From the NCBI GenBank assembly GCA_945949405.1, contig CAMFEP010000003.1, positions 1 to 47,841 of the forward strand: a stretch of 47,841 nt of DNA. The letters run 5' to 3'. The notes beneath the pieces are model-generated. The model did not search any database. It worked only from the letters and a program-made list of their open reading frames with translations, and was not told where the DNA came from. Position numbers and translations under genes: made by a program. This document shows, piece by piece, positions 9,736-18,862 of the stretch (the first letter of the stretch is position 1; each line of letters starts with the position of its first letter). This DNA comes from Kiritimatiellales bacterium (GTDB lineage: Bacteria > Verrucomicrobiota > Kiritimatiellia > UBA8416 > JAIOPI01).

Positions 9736-9868
9736 AACCGCGAATGAACGCCAATGCACGCGAATTCGGAGTCAAACAAAAGGCAACGAAGGGAACGAAG
9801 CGTACTTCGTTATCTTCGTTGCCTTCTGTTCCCATCCCATTAGCGTCCATTCGCGTTCATTCGCGGTT
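9736..9868. repeat. Nested compound foldback: outer F1 arms around an inner CTTCGTT hairpin
   Basis: Outer perfect 16-bp arms 9736-9751/9853-9868; inner hairpin 9780-9825 (12-bp arms, 2x2 internal loop, 7-bp arms, CGTA loop). Confidence 0.9.
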
Positions 9869-9879
9869 CGCCCCTCTGC

Positions 9880-10638
9880 CTACCCCTTCGCCGCAATCGC
9901 CTTGAGCACGTCGTCCGACATGTCCATGTTCATGTAGACGTTCTGCACGTCGTCATGCTCTTCGAGGTCGCTCACGAACTTGAGCACCGAACCCGCCACG
10001 CCCGTATCCGTCACCGGCATCGGCGAGAGCGGCAACAGCGTCACTTCCGCACTCAAGGTCGGGATCTTGGCTTTTTCAAGCGCGTCGGTGACCATGTGAA
10101 ACACCGTCGGCGCCGTCAGAATTTCAAACTGGCCGCCGTCGCCGGTCATGTCATCCGCGCCCGCGTCGAGCACGATGCCCATCAATTTGTCTTCATCCAC
10201 GATCGTCGCATCCACAAAAATCTGCCCCTTGCGCTCGAACCCGCGCATGACGGCGCCCGGCGTGGCAATGTTGGCATTATGACGCGTGAAGGTGTGGCGG
10301 ATTTCCGCCGTGGCGCGGTTGCGATTGTCCGTCAGCACCTGGATCACCACCCCGATCCCACCGCTCACATAACCCTCGTACATGACCTCTTCATAAATCA
10401 CGCCCTCGGTTTCGCCCGCGCCCTTTTTGACCGCGCGTTCGATGTTGTCGGACGGCATGTTGTAGCTCTTGGCCTTCTGGATCAGCGTGCGCAAGGCGAC
10501 GTTGGACATCGGGTCGCTGCCGCCGCTCTTGGCTACGATCATCAGCTCCTTGCTCAACTTGCTGAAGATCTTGCCGCGCTTCGCATCTGCGGCACCCTTC
10601 TTGTGCTGAATCGTCTTCCACTTGCTATGACCACTCAT
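9880..10638 (-). CDS. yebC: YebC/PmpR-family protein
   Basis: MSGHSKWKTIQHKKGAADAKRGKIFSKLSKELMIVAKSGGSDPMSNVALRTLIQKAKSYNMPSDNIERAVKKG. Confidence 0.97.
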   Translation of the reverse strand: MSGHSKWKTIQHKKGAADAKRGKIFSKLSKELMIVAKSGGSDPMSNVALRTLIQKAKSYNMPSDNIERAVKKGAGETEGVIYEEVMYEGYVSGGIGVVIQVLTDNRNRATAEIRHTFTRHNANIATPGAVMRGFERKGQIFVDATIVDEDKLMGIVLDAGADDMTGDGGQFEILTAPTVFHMVTDALEKAKIPTLSAEVTLLPLSPMPVTDTGVAGSVLKFVSDLEEHDDVQNVYMNMDMSDDVLKAIAAKG

Positions 10639-10818
10639 ACCCCGCCTCTCCTTGGAAAAACCTCGTTAGACTGGCCATAATATCCCGTGGCACCCAACTC
10701 GTCATCAGGAAACCACTGCCCCGCGCAATGCTTCTCTTCCTCGTAGGGGCCGCGCTCGCGCGTGCCCTGTTTGTTTTGAGGTCTTTGCCTGCCCGCAGCG
10801 CTACGCACGGGCCTCCGC

Positions 10819-10846
10819 TGTAGCTGGCCTCGTTGAGGCCGGCTAC
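10819..10846. repeat. GC hairpin GTAGCTGGCCTCGTTGAGGCCGGCTAC
   Basis: Near-perfect inverted repeat read directly. Confidence 0.8.
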
Positions 10847-10988
10847 GGCCCCGCATCCCACAAGTCGACATCCACCCGCCAAGGCCACCTCCTACAGTTG
10901 TCCACCTTCCTCGGGGTCGGAATCGTATATATGCGAAGAAAAATCCTTCGAATCCCCCCTCCGCCAGTCAAGTATCCTATACAAACCA

Positions 10989-11017
10989 TTGCAGTATGCA
11001 GCCAAACAGCCTATAGT
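10989..11017 (+). promoter_or_regulatory. Candidate sigma70-type promoter TTGCAG-N17-TATAGT
   Basis: TTGCAG 10989-10994, 17-nt spacer, TATAGT 11012-11017; about 85 nt upstream of the desaturase ATG. Confidence 0.5.
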
Positions 11018-11102
11018 CCCATCACCTTAGTACAAAACCAGACGCCCTGCACAAACCGTCAAACCGACCCGCGCAGGCCGAAAGCCCGTATTGGAGCATT
11101 TT

Positions 11103-12155
11103 ATGGAAACAGCACCCACAGCCTCCGCGGCCACCCAGGAACCAGCCCCCACGAACCGCTGGTGGTGGCGCTCAATCGTCGAACGCTACGAAAAGCCCTC
11201 GTCTTTGCGCAGCCTCTGGCAGATCACGAATTCAATGGGCCCCTACCTGATCCTCTGGGGCCTCATGATCTGGGCCCTACAATCGCACCACTACTGGCTG
11301 ACCCTCCTCATGGCCCCCCTCGCCGCCGGCTTCCTCGTGCGCATCTTTATCATCTCCCACGATTGCGGCCACGGCGCCATGTTCAAAAGCCCTCGCGTCA
11401 ATCGCTTCTGGGGCGTGATCGCCTCCCTGCTCTGCGCCACCCCCTACCATTTTTGGTTGAGTGAACACGGCCGCCATCACGGCGCCTCCGGCAACCTCGA
11501 CCGCCGCGGCGTGGGAGACATCTGGACCCTGACCGTCCAGGAATACCTCGCCAGTTCCCGGTTGCGTCGCATCTGGTACCGCATCTACCGCAATCCCTTC
11601 ATGATGTTCGGCCCCGGGGCCTTCGGCATCATGGCCCTGCGCTACCGCATTCCCAAGGGCGCCCGCAACAAGAAGGAACGCTTGAGCGTCCTCTGGACGA
11701 ACGTCGGCTTGCTCGGAATCATGCTGGGCATGACCCACTGGATCGGCCTCAAGGAATTTTTGATGATCATCGTCCCCATCCTCTCCGTGAGCAGCGCCAC
11801 CGGCGTCTGGCTCTTCTATGTGCAACACCAGTACGAGGGCGTGCGCTGGGATCGCAATGAAAACTGGGATTTCCTGACCCAGGCGATCGAGAGCAGTTCC
11901 TACTATCGCCTGCCGCGCGTGCTGCAGTGGTTCACCGGTAACATCGGCTACCACCATGTGCACCACTTGAGCCACCGCATCCCCAACTACAACCTCGAAA
12001 AGTGCCACCGCGAAAATGAAATCTTCAGCCGCGCACGCCAGATCACCCTCTGGTCCAGCTTAAAGTCCCTCACGCTCCGCCTGTGGGACGAAGAACAGCG
12101 CAAACTCGTCGGCTACCGCGCCCTGCGCATGGCCCGCCGCAGTTCCGCCACATAA
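11103..12155 (+). CDS. Membrane fatty acid desaturase
   Basis: Three His boxes: HDCGHG, HGRHH, HHVHH; hydrophobic segments. Confidence 0.9.
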   Translation: METAPTASAATQEPAPTNRWWWRSIVERYEKPSSLRSLWQITNSMGPYLILWGLMIWALQSHHYWLTLLMAPLAAGFLVRIFIISHDCGHGAMFKSPRVNRFWGVIASLLCATPYHFWLSEHGRHHGASGNLDRRGVGDIWTLTVQEYLASSRLRRIWYRIYRNPFMMFGPGAFGIMALRYRIPKGARNKKERLSVLWTNVGLLGIMLGMTHWIGLKEFLMIIVPILSVSSATGVWLFYVQHQYEGVRWDRNENWDFLTQAIESSSYYRLPRVLQWFTGNIGYHHVHHLSHRIPNYNLEKCHRENEIFSRARQITLWSSLKSLTLRLWDEEQRKLVGYRALRMARRSSAT

Positions 12156-12371
12156 TTTTCATTTGCACTGGAGGGCGAGGCTGCGCCGAGCCGTTCCCAT
12201 CCCGCCCTTTCGTCCTCCTTGCCCGTTGGCCGGTGCCGTTCTCGCGCCTATGGGCTTGCCCGCCGTAGGTGGGGTGGCGCAACGCCAGCCCATCCAGCGC
12301 CGTCATGGCGTCGGCCAACAGCACCACTCCAACTCTTGCCAATCCGCCCCCCTTTCCCTACCCTTGCCCCC

Positions 12372-14198
12372 ATGACGTATTCCCCTCATCAATCGGCAAT
12401 CGGCAATCGTAAATCGGCAATCTCCCTCCTCCTCCTCTCCCTCCTGGCCCTCGCCCCCCTCGGCACACCCCTGCCCGCCCACGCCCAGGACACGCCCGCC
12501 ATTGCCGCCACCAACGCCCTGACTAAAACCGAGCAGCGCGAACTCGAACGCAAACGCCGCCAGGCCGAGATCGCGCGCCTCGAAGCCGAACAATCCCAGC
12601 GCCGCGGCGAAATCTCCGAACGCGAAGCGCGCCTCGCGGAACAGCGCTCCGGCAACGCCACGTCCCGCCTGCGCGAACTCCTCGGCGCCATCGACGAGAA
12701 CGACCCGCGCCCCATGGAGGAAATCGCCCGCCTGCGCACCGCTGCCGAAAACCTGCGCGAGGAACGCACACGCCCCGAAAAACGCCTGGAACTCCTGCAC
12801 AAGCGCGGCGAAGCCCCGGATCGCGAACAGGTGGAACTCACCGAGCGCCTCGTCAACCTGAATGAAAACATCCAGCTCCACCGCCTGCTCATCAACCGCT
12901 GGATCGCACGCAGCACCCTCGGCATGGAAGCCGATCGCCTCGATAAGGTGATCACCGGCCTGCCCGTCAACCCCCGCCCCAGCGTGCGCCTGCTCGCGGA
13001 AAAACGCCGCAACGGGAATGCGGAACACACGCGCCTGACCGAACTGGATGCCAACATGGCCGAGTTGGCCGCCGTGCGCAGCGACATCGCCCCCGCCCTC
13101 GAACTTCTCGAAAATAAATCGGCCCAGCTCGCCGAAACCATCCAACTGCTCGGGGATAAATACGACCTCACCCGCACCCGCGAGGTGCGCGACCAGCTGG
13201 ATACGGAAAAAAGCCGCCAGGATCCCTATGCCGAACGCCTGGAAATCTTAAAGAACCAGGTCGGCGCCATCGACGAAACCCTCGCCGAAAACACCCGCCT
13301 GTGCGACCTGTACCGCACCGCCTTGGTCGTGCTCGACGAGGACCTCGACGCCATCGTACACGACTATTGGCGCAGCGTCCTGGTGCCTCTCGCCTCAATT
13401 GCCGTTCTCTTCACCTGCTATTTCATCATCAGCCGCCTCTTCCTCCCGCGCGTCTATAAACGCGACCGCCTTTTCGTCGCGCGCCGGGTGGGTCTGTATG
13501 TCTCGATCATGCTGATGATCGGCGTGATCCTCGGCTTCTTCTTCGACGACCTGCGCCCCTTCGCCACCACCCTCGGCATCGCCGGCGCCGCCGTCGTCAT
13601 CGCCCTCCAGGACCTCTGCTCATCCTTCGCCGGCTGGTTCGTGATCATCGCCAGCCGAAAAATTCACGTCGGCGACCGCATCGAAGTGGATGGCAAGATC
13701 GGCGACGTTCTCGACCTGCAATTGCTGCGCACCACGGTCCTGGAATTGCGCAGCGGGCTGGGCGTCGATGAACCCACCGGCCGCGTGATCGTCATCCCCA
13801 ACAGCTTCATCTTCAAGGGCAGCTTTATCAACTTCAACCACGTCCACCCCTACATCTGGAACAAGATCGACATCACCATCACCTACGAAACGCCCTTCCG
13901 CGACGCCGAGGCGCTGCTGAAACGCATTCTGGAGGAGGAAACCCGCCTGGATTTCGAGGCCGCGCGCGCGGGCGCCGGCAAAATGGAAAAAGCCTATGGC
14001 GTGGCCGATACGGAATACGTCCCAAAAATGTATTCAACGATCGCGGACAACGGCGTGCTCTTCCGCCTGCTCTATGTCGGCCACTACCGCCGCGTGGACG
14101 ACGTCCGCAACCGCCTCAACACCCGCATCCTGCGCGAATTCGACGCCGACAAACGCATGCAACTCGCCTACCCCACCCAGCGTCAGTTGAACGGCTAA
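12372..14198 (+). CDS. MscS-family mechanosensitive ion channel with long N-terminal coiled coil
   Basis: Signal peptide MTYSPHQSAIGNRKSAISLLLLSLLALAPLGTPLPAHAQ, charged helices, then FATTLGIAGAAVVIALQDLCSSFAGWFVIIASRKIHVGDRIEVDGKIGDVLDLQLLRTTV. Confidence 0.87.
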   Translation: MTYSPHQSAIGNRKSAISLLLLSLLALAPLGTPLPAHAQDTPAIAATNALTKTEQRELERKRRQAEIARLEAEQSQRRGEISEREARLAEQRSGNATSRLRELLGAIDENDPRPMEEIARLRTAAENLREERTRPEKRLELLHKRGEAPDREQVELTERLVNLNENIQLHRLLINRWIARSTLGMEADRLDKVITGLPVNPRPSVRLLAEKRRNGNAEHTRLTELDANMAELAAVRSDIAPALELLENKSAQLAETIQLLGDKYDLTRTREVRDQLDTEKSRQDPYAERLEILKNQVGAIDETLAENTRLCDLYRTALVVLDEDLDAIVHDYWRSVLVPLASIAVLFTCYFIISRLFLPRVYKRDRLFVARRVGLYVSIMLMIGVILGFFFDDLRPFATTLGIAGAAVVIALQDLCSSFAGWFVIIASRKIHVGDRIEVDGKIGDVLDLQLLRTTVLELRSGLGVDEPTGRVIVIPNSFIFKGSFINFNHVHPYIWNKIDITITYETPFRDAEALLKRILEEETRLDFEAARAGAGKMEKAYGVADTEYVPKMYSTIADNGVLFRLLYVGHYRRVDDVRNRLNTRILREFDADKRMQLAYPTQRQLNG

Positions 14199-15763
14199 TA
14201 TGCCCCGCCTGTGCCGGTTGTAGTGTCGCGCGTCCCGCGCGAGTCCCGGTAATATAAAACGAGCGCCTCATAGTCCATGGTCCCCGGCGCCACCCCCCAC
14301 GCTTCCGTTTCAAACCGTGCGTGTTGATGAAAGGGCAGCCGGTCCAGGACGTGATAGCGATGCATCGCGGTGAGCCGCCCGGTGCGCTGATCGTCCACAA
14401 TCGATTGCCCGCGTAGGGGGTGCTCAAACACGCTTCGCGAACACCAAGCCAATCCGAAATAATCCTCCGTCCCCGTGCCCTGCCACGCCGGGCCAAGCAC
14501 CGAATCCAGATAGATGCGCTGGTCACCTTCTCCCCACCACTCAGGCGTTCGACTGTCGACCTGAATCACGCACCCCACGATGTGTCCCGCGCCCATCAGT
14601 GTCGCGAGCACAAGCTGATTGGCGCCATCGGTCTGAAGATGGGCATGCACGGACGCCTGCGCGCCAAAACGCATGTCCGTTCCAATGGGCGTGCGGTCGA
14701 CTTCCATGGCATGGCGGATGCGCACACCCCAGTCTGCGCTGTTGCGAATCATAATCCGGGCCTTGCCAAACGGCATCGGCCAGCGCAATTCCACCCGGGC
14801 GTCATGCACGGTGGCCGGAAGCGAACGTACATTTTCCATGACGCGCGAAACCCCCGCGAGCAGGTGCAGGGGCGCATCCAGAGCGGGCGTTGCCGCGCCA
14901 TCCCAGAGCGCCACCACGTGCAAGCCCGCCAATTCCGCCTTGCCGCCCGCTTCCAACACGATTCTCGAAATCGTGCCCGGATTCTCGCTCGTGAAGAGTT
15001 CAGTTTCCGCGCCCGCGGCGATCTCAACCACCTGCGTCGGCGCCCTGGTGCTGCCTTCCGACGTTTCCAGCCATGTGCGCCCCAACGCCTCCAGAACCGC
15101 TCCGCCACGCTGCACGTCGTCCAAGGTAAACGCGTTCAAGATCCCGCCCGGCGGCAGCGTATTCCAGGCAATCTGATAATACAGCTCCGCCAGATCTTTT
15201 TTGTGAGGCACACGCACCACCACCCGGCAGAAATTCGTATGCACGATCGGAAAATGCAGATTGTAGCCGTTGGCGGTCAGCCCGGCGAAGGGCCCTTGCT
15301 TGGGAAGAAAACCGCCAAGCAGGAAATCCGTGAACGGCATCTCCAGCACCGGCGCGTCGTTGCGATCAATGAAGAGGCGGATGGACCCCACCGGATTGGC
15401 TGACCACATCCACGTCAACATGCCCGGGCCGCGCATCTCCGCCAATGTCGCATCCACAAAACCATCGTGCTCCTCCACACGCTGGAAGAACCCATGATCC
15501 ATGTCGCCAAAAATTTGCGGGGCGAGATTCGCCAGCATCGCCCTGCCCGGAACGGATGCGCTGGAAAACTGGCGCGATCGCGCCCACGCGGGAACAGGCT
15601 CCGCCAGGCTTGCCAGCGTCTGCTCGCGCAAGACCGATGACCACGACACACCGGCGGGCAGCTGATAGACAGGTGCGGGCTTGCGCGCACAGGCCAGCAC
15701 CGCAAGGAGAAATCCCAGGCAGGTCGCAAGCCTGGCCTTACGATTCGGAATCCGCTTCCGCAT
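14195..15763 (-). CDS. DUF2961 (GH172-like) lipoprotein
   Basis: Lipobox-like LAVLACARKP; GPGMLTWMWSANPVGSIRLFIDRNDAPVLEMPFTDFL and WWGEGDQRIYLDSVLGPAWQGTGTEDYFGLAWC. Confidence 0.8.
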   Translation of the reverse strand: MRKRIPNRKARLATCLGFLLAVLACARKPAPVYQLPAGVSWSSVLREQTLASLAEPVPAWARSRQFSSASVPGRAMLANLAPQIFGDMDHGFFQRVEEHDGFVDATLAEMRGPGMLTWMWSANPVGSIRLFIDRNDAPVLEMPFTDFLLGGFLPKQGPFAGLTANGYNLHFPIVHTNFCRVVVRVPHKKDLAELYYQIAWNTLPPGGILNAFTLDDVQRGGAVLEALGRTWLETSEGSTRAPTQVVEIAAGAETELFTSENPGTISRIVLEAGGKAELAGLHVVALWDGAATPALDAPLHLLAGVSRVMENVRSLPATVHDARVELRWPMPFGKARIMIRNSADWGVRIRHAMEVDRTPIGTDMRFGAQASVHAHLQTDGANQLVLATLMGAGHIVGCVIQVDSRTPEWWGEGDQRIYLDSVLGPAWQGTGTEDYFGLAWCSRSVFEHPLRGQSIVDDQRTGRLTAMHRYHVLDRLPFHQHARFETEAWGVAPGTMDYEALVLYYRDSRGTRDTTTGTGGAY

Positions 15764-16559
15764 CGTTTAACTCCTCCGGATCCTCGCTCTCTGCCTCTTC
15801 CCCCTCTGCGTCTCCGCGGGAGCTGTCCAATTCGCGCCCATTCGCGCCCATTCGCGGTTCTTCTGGCTCCATGTCCCGCCTGAACTTCGGATGATTCCCC
15901 GCAATCACAACCGTGATCTCCCCGCGCGCGCCCTGCTCCGTAAACTGCTTCGCCAGATCGCCCAGAAACCCGCGCACCACGCGCTCGAATTTCTTGGTCA
16001 GCTCCAGGCACACCGCCGCTTCACGATCCCCCAGCACCGCATGCGCCGCCGCCAACGTTTTCCCGATCCGATGTGGCGATTCGAAAATCACCAGCGTGTG
16101 CGCCGCCTCGCGCTCTTCCTCGAAAAACCGGCGCAGCACCCCCGGCTTTTTGGGCGGATAGCCCTTGAAGGTGTAGCTAGACGTGGATAGCCCCGAACTG
16201 ACCAGCGCCACCGTCACCGCCGAGGGCCCGGGGATCACCACCACCTCCAACCCGCGCCGCGTCGCCTCGCGCACCAGCCGGTAACCCGGATCGCTCACCC
16301 CCGGATACCCGCCGTCCGTACACAACGCCACGGTCTTGCCCGCCGCCAGATCCGCCAGCAGCCGCTCGCCCGCGCGCTCCTCAATCCCTTCGCGATACGA
16401 AACCAGCTCCGGCGGCCGCGTGATGTTGCTCGCCGTCAGCAAAATGCGCGTGCGCCGCGTGTCTTCACACGCAATCACCTGCGCCTCGGACAAAACCCGC
16501 CGCGCGCGCGGACTCAAGTCCTCCAGATTCCCAATCGGTGTGGCCACGATGTACAACAT
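15738..16559 (-). CDS. rsmI: 16S rRNA (cytidine-2'-O)-methyltransferase RsmI with a repeat-derived C-terminal tail
   Basis: MLYIVATPIGNLEDLSPRARRVLSEAQVIACEDTRRTRILL...CTDGGYPGVSDPGYRLV; tail EPRMGANGRELDSSRGDAEGEEAESEDPEEL. Confidence 0.93.
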   Translation of the reverse strand: MLYIVATPIGNLEDLSPRARRVLSEAQVIACEDTRRTRILLTASNITRPPELVSYREGIEERAGERLLADLAAGKTVALCTDGGYPGVSDPGYRLVREATRRGLEVVVIPGPSAVTVALVSSGLSTSSYTFKGYPPKKPGVLRRFFEEEREAAHTLVIFESPHRIGKTLAAAHAVLGDREAAVCLELTKKFERVVRGFLGDLAKQFTEQGARGEITVVIAGNHPKFRRDMEPEEPRMGANGRELDSSRGDAEGEEAESEDPEELNDAEADSES

Positions 16560-16571
16560 AAAACTTTCAAA

Positions 16572-16635
16572 AAACCACAAAGACACCAAGAGTTCCTTCG
16601 TGCTCCTCTTCGTGCCCTTCGTGCCTTCGTGGTTG
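16572..16635. repeat. CTTCGTG-word repeat flanked by AACCACAAAG inverted words (family F2)
   Basis: aaccacaaagacaccaagagttccttcgtgctcctcttcgtgcccttcgtgccttcgtggtt. Confidence 0.85.
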
Positions 16636-16652
16636 TCCCCTCCGCCTCCCCG

Positions 16653-17768
16653 TCATCGCCCATCCTCCCTCGCCCAACGCGGCATGACCTCCACGATCCG
16701 CGCCCGCAACTCATCCATCCCCGTGCCGTCCCGCGCCGAGATGGCGATGCTGCCCGGAAAATCCACACGCAATGGCGGCAGCGCCTCCGCCGCGCCCGGC
16801 GCGTCGCACTTGTTCCACACCAGCAACCGCGGCACCTCGTGCGCCTTGATCTCACGCAGCGTTTCGTCCACCACGCGCAAATGATCGCGCACGTGCGGGT
16901 GCGCCGCGTCGGACACCACCAGCAGCAAATCCGAAAACACCGCCACCTCCAGCGTCGATCGGAACGACGCCACCAGCCCGTGCGGCAGCTTGCGGATGAA
17001 TCCCACCGTATCCGACAGCATCGCCACACGATCCGGCAGCAGATGCACCAGCCGCGTCTTGGTATCCAGCGTCGCGAAAAGCCGGTCGTCCACGTAGGCA
17101 TCCGCCCCCGTGAAGGCGTTGAGCAAGGTCGACTTGCCCGCGTTCGTGTAGCCCACCAGCGACACCACCGGCCACTGCTTGCGTCCGCGCGTCTGTTGCC
17201 GGCGCAACTGGATCGATTCCAGTTTTTTCTTGAGATCGCGCATGCGCCGCCGCATCGGCTCGTTGCGCAATTGCAGCGGGCTTTCGCCCGGCCCCTTCAT
17301 GCCGATGCCGCCCTTGAATCGTGCCTGTTTTTCCGAGACCGGCAGCCGCGAAACCAAATACTCCAGTTGCGCCAGCTCCACCTGCACCTGCGCCTCGGCC
17401 GATTTCGCGCGCCGCGCAAAAATCTGCAGAATCAGCTCCGTGCGGTCGATCACCTTGATGCCCAGCGCCAGGTCCAGATTGTTGACCTGCATCGGCGAAA
17501 GGTCGTTGTCGAAGATGATCACGTTGGCGTTGGCTTCGCGGCAGGCCATCTGGATATCCTCCAGCTTGCCCTCGCCCACGAGCAGCCCCGGCGCGGGTCG
17601 CGGCCGGCGCTGCGTGACGCACCCGACCACCGCCGCCCCCGCCGTGTCCGCCAGGCGCTCCAGCTCGGCCAGCGAATCCGCCGCCTCCTCGCGGCTCTGC
17701 CGCCCCAGAATCACCTGCACCAGCAGCGCCCGCTCCGCCGCCACACTCGCGGATAATTTCGCTTTCAT
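16653..17768 (-). CDS. hflX: GTPase HflX
   Basis: LLVGEGKLEDIQMACREANANVIIFDNDLSPMQVNNLDLALGIKVIDRTELILQIFARRAKSAEAQVQVELAQLEYL...VSLVGYTNAGKSTLLNAFTGADAYVDDRLFATLD. Confidence 0.95.
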   Translation of the reverse strand: MKAKLSASVAAERALLVQVILGRQSREEAADSLAELERLADTAGAAVVGCVTQRRPRPAPGLLVGEGKLEDIQMACREANANVIIFDNDLSPMQVNNLDLALGIKVIDRTELILQIFARRAKSAEAQVQVELAQLEYLVSRLPVSEKQARFKGGIGMKGPGESPLQLRNEPMRRRMRDLKKKLESIQLRRQQTRGRKQWPVVSLVGYTNAGKSTLLNAFTGADAYVDDRLFATLDTKTRLVHLLPDRVAMLSDTVGFIRKLPHGLVASFRSTLEVAVFSDLLLVVSDAAHPHVRDHLRVVDETLREIKAHEVPRLLVWNKCDAPGAAEALPPLRVDFPGSIAISARDGTGMDELRARIVEVMPRWAREDGR

Positions 17769-17815
17769 GTTTTTGCGCCTTCTGCGCCTTTTTGCGGCAA
17801 ATCCAAATCAGCCTC

Positions 17816-18088
17816 CTAATGCTTGTCCCCGCGCTTGGGCCGTTGCTCGCCCAGCACCGAACTCCGCTTGCGCGCCCCGGAATTTTCGCGCCGCAACTCC
17901 TTGCGGGTCTTCACCTGCGGGCGCTTCTGCCAGAGCCGGAATTCCGCCTGCAGCGTCGCGTTGTCGAAGCCCGCACAGCGCCGCCCGGCGCGCCACTGGT
18001 CACGCGGCGTGGCGAAATGCCAGCATCGGTCCCCCAGATTCAGCGGGCAGGCATGGCATTTGCGAACGGGTTTGGCACTTGGGACCAT
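17816..18088 (-). CDS. Small conserved-looking Cys-containing hypothetical protein
   Basis: 90 aa, KCHACPLNLGDRCWHFATPRDQWRAGRRCAGFDN; no family recognised. Confidence 0.5.
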   Translation of the reverse strand: MVPSAKPVRKCHACPLNLGDRCWHFATPRDQWRAGRRCAGFDNATLQAEFRLWQKRPQVKTRKELRRENSGARKRSSVLGEQRPKRGDKH

Positions 18089-18117
18089 GCGAGTAAATCA
18101 GTCCGCTTTCTGGCCGA

Positions 18118-18156
18118 ATCGAAGTCGGGGTCGGAATCGGGATCGGAATCGCTTCC
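18118..18156. repeat. ATCGGGA/ATCGGAA word repeat (family F7)
   Basis: tcgaagtcggggtcggaatcgggatcggaatcgcttccg between two CDS; reverse frame reads EAIPIPIPTPTSI. Confidence 0.8.
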
Positions 18157-18166
18157 GTTTGAGATT

Positions 18167-18787
18167 TCAATGTTCGGATTTCGAATTTTCCGCCGCCCCC
18201 GCCTTGGGCGAGAAGACCAGCACCGCCGAATTCAAGCAGTAGCGCAGGCGCGTCGGCTTGGGCCCGTCGTCGAACACATGCCCCAAATGTGCATCGCAAC
18301 GCGCACACAATATTTCCGTGCGTCGCATGCCATGACTCCTGTCCACATGTTCCGCGATATTTTCTTCGCAAATTGGACGAAAGAAACTGGGCCAGCCCGT
18401 GCCGGAATCAAACTTGGCCGTCGACTCGAACAGCGGAAGGCCGCAACACACGCAACTGTACACGCCGTCCATGTGATTATCGACAAATCGCCCGCAGAAG
18501 GCCGGTTCCGTGCCCTTGCCCCGCGCAATTTTATACTGCTCCGGCGTGAGCAATTTGCGCCAGTCCGCATCCGTCTTGACAACCTTTTGCATGGTTTTGA
18601 CCTCCGTCAGCTTTCCCTGCGCATCCGTTTCACGCACCTGCACAAATTCCGCGGGCGGCGGCGTGGCGACAGGCACGGCCTTGGCCGGCGCCAGTTCCGT
18701 GTCCGGCGCCGCGCGTAACCAAAGTACGCAACTGAGCCCGACAGCCCCAAGAACCAGCGCAAACTTTCCCGCATCACCTCGATTCAT
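18167..18787 (-). CDS. msrB: Peptide-methionine (R)-S-oxide reductase MsrB, N-terminally anchored or exported
   Basis: [61 protein letters not shown]...[34 protein letters not shown]-terminal hydrophobic helix. Confidence 0.93.
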   Translation of the reverse strand: MNRGDAGKFALVLGAVGLSCVLWLRAAPDTELAPAKAVPVATPPPAEFVQVRETDAQGKLTEVKTMQKVVKTDADWRKLLTPEQYKIARGKGTEPAFCGRFVDNHMDGVYSCVCCGLPLFESTAKFDSGTGWPSFFRPICEENIAEHVDRSHGMRRTEILCARCDAHLGHVFDDGPKPTRLRYCLNSAVLVFSPKAGAAENSKSEH

Positions 18788-18862
18788 GCCCGCAGTATAC
18801 CCGCGGAAGTCATGAAAACCAATCCTTGTTGCCACCCCCGCCTGCGCCCTACCATTCCGCCC

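Noticed and set aside
12219-12371. N-terminal extension of the MscS ORF
   Set aside because: Internal ATG at 12372 gives a clean signal peptide; upstream part is Arg/Pro-rich non-coding-like sequence.
12303-13177. Minus-strand ORFs opposite the MscS coiled-coil region
   Set aside because: Composition mirrors antisense of Glu/Arg/Ala-rich coding sequence; no domain motifs.
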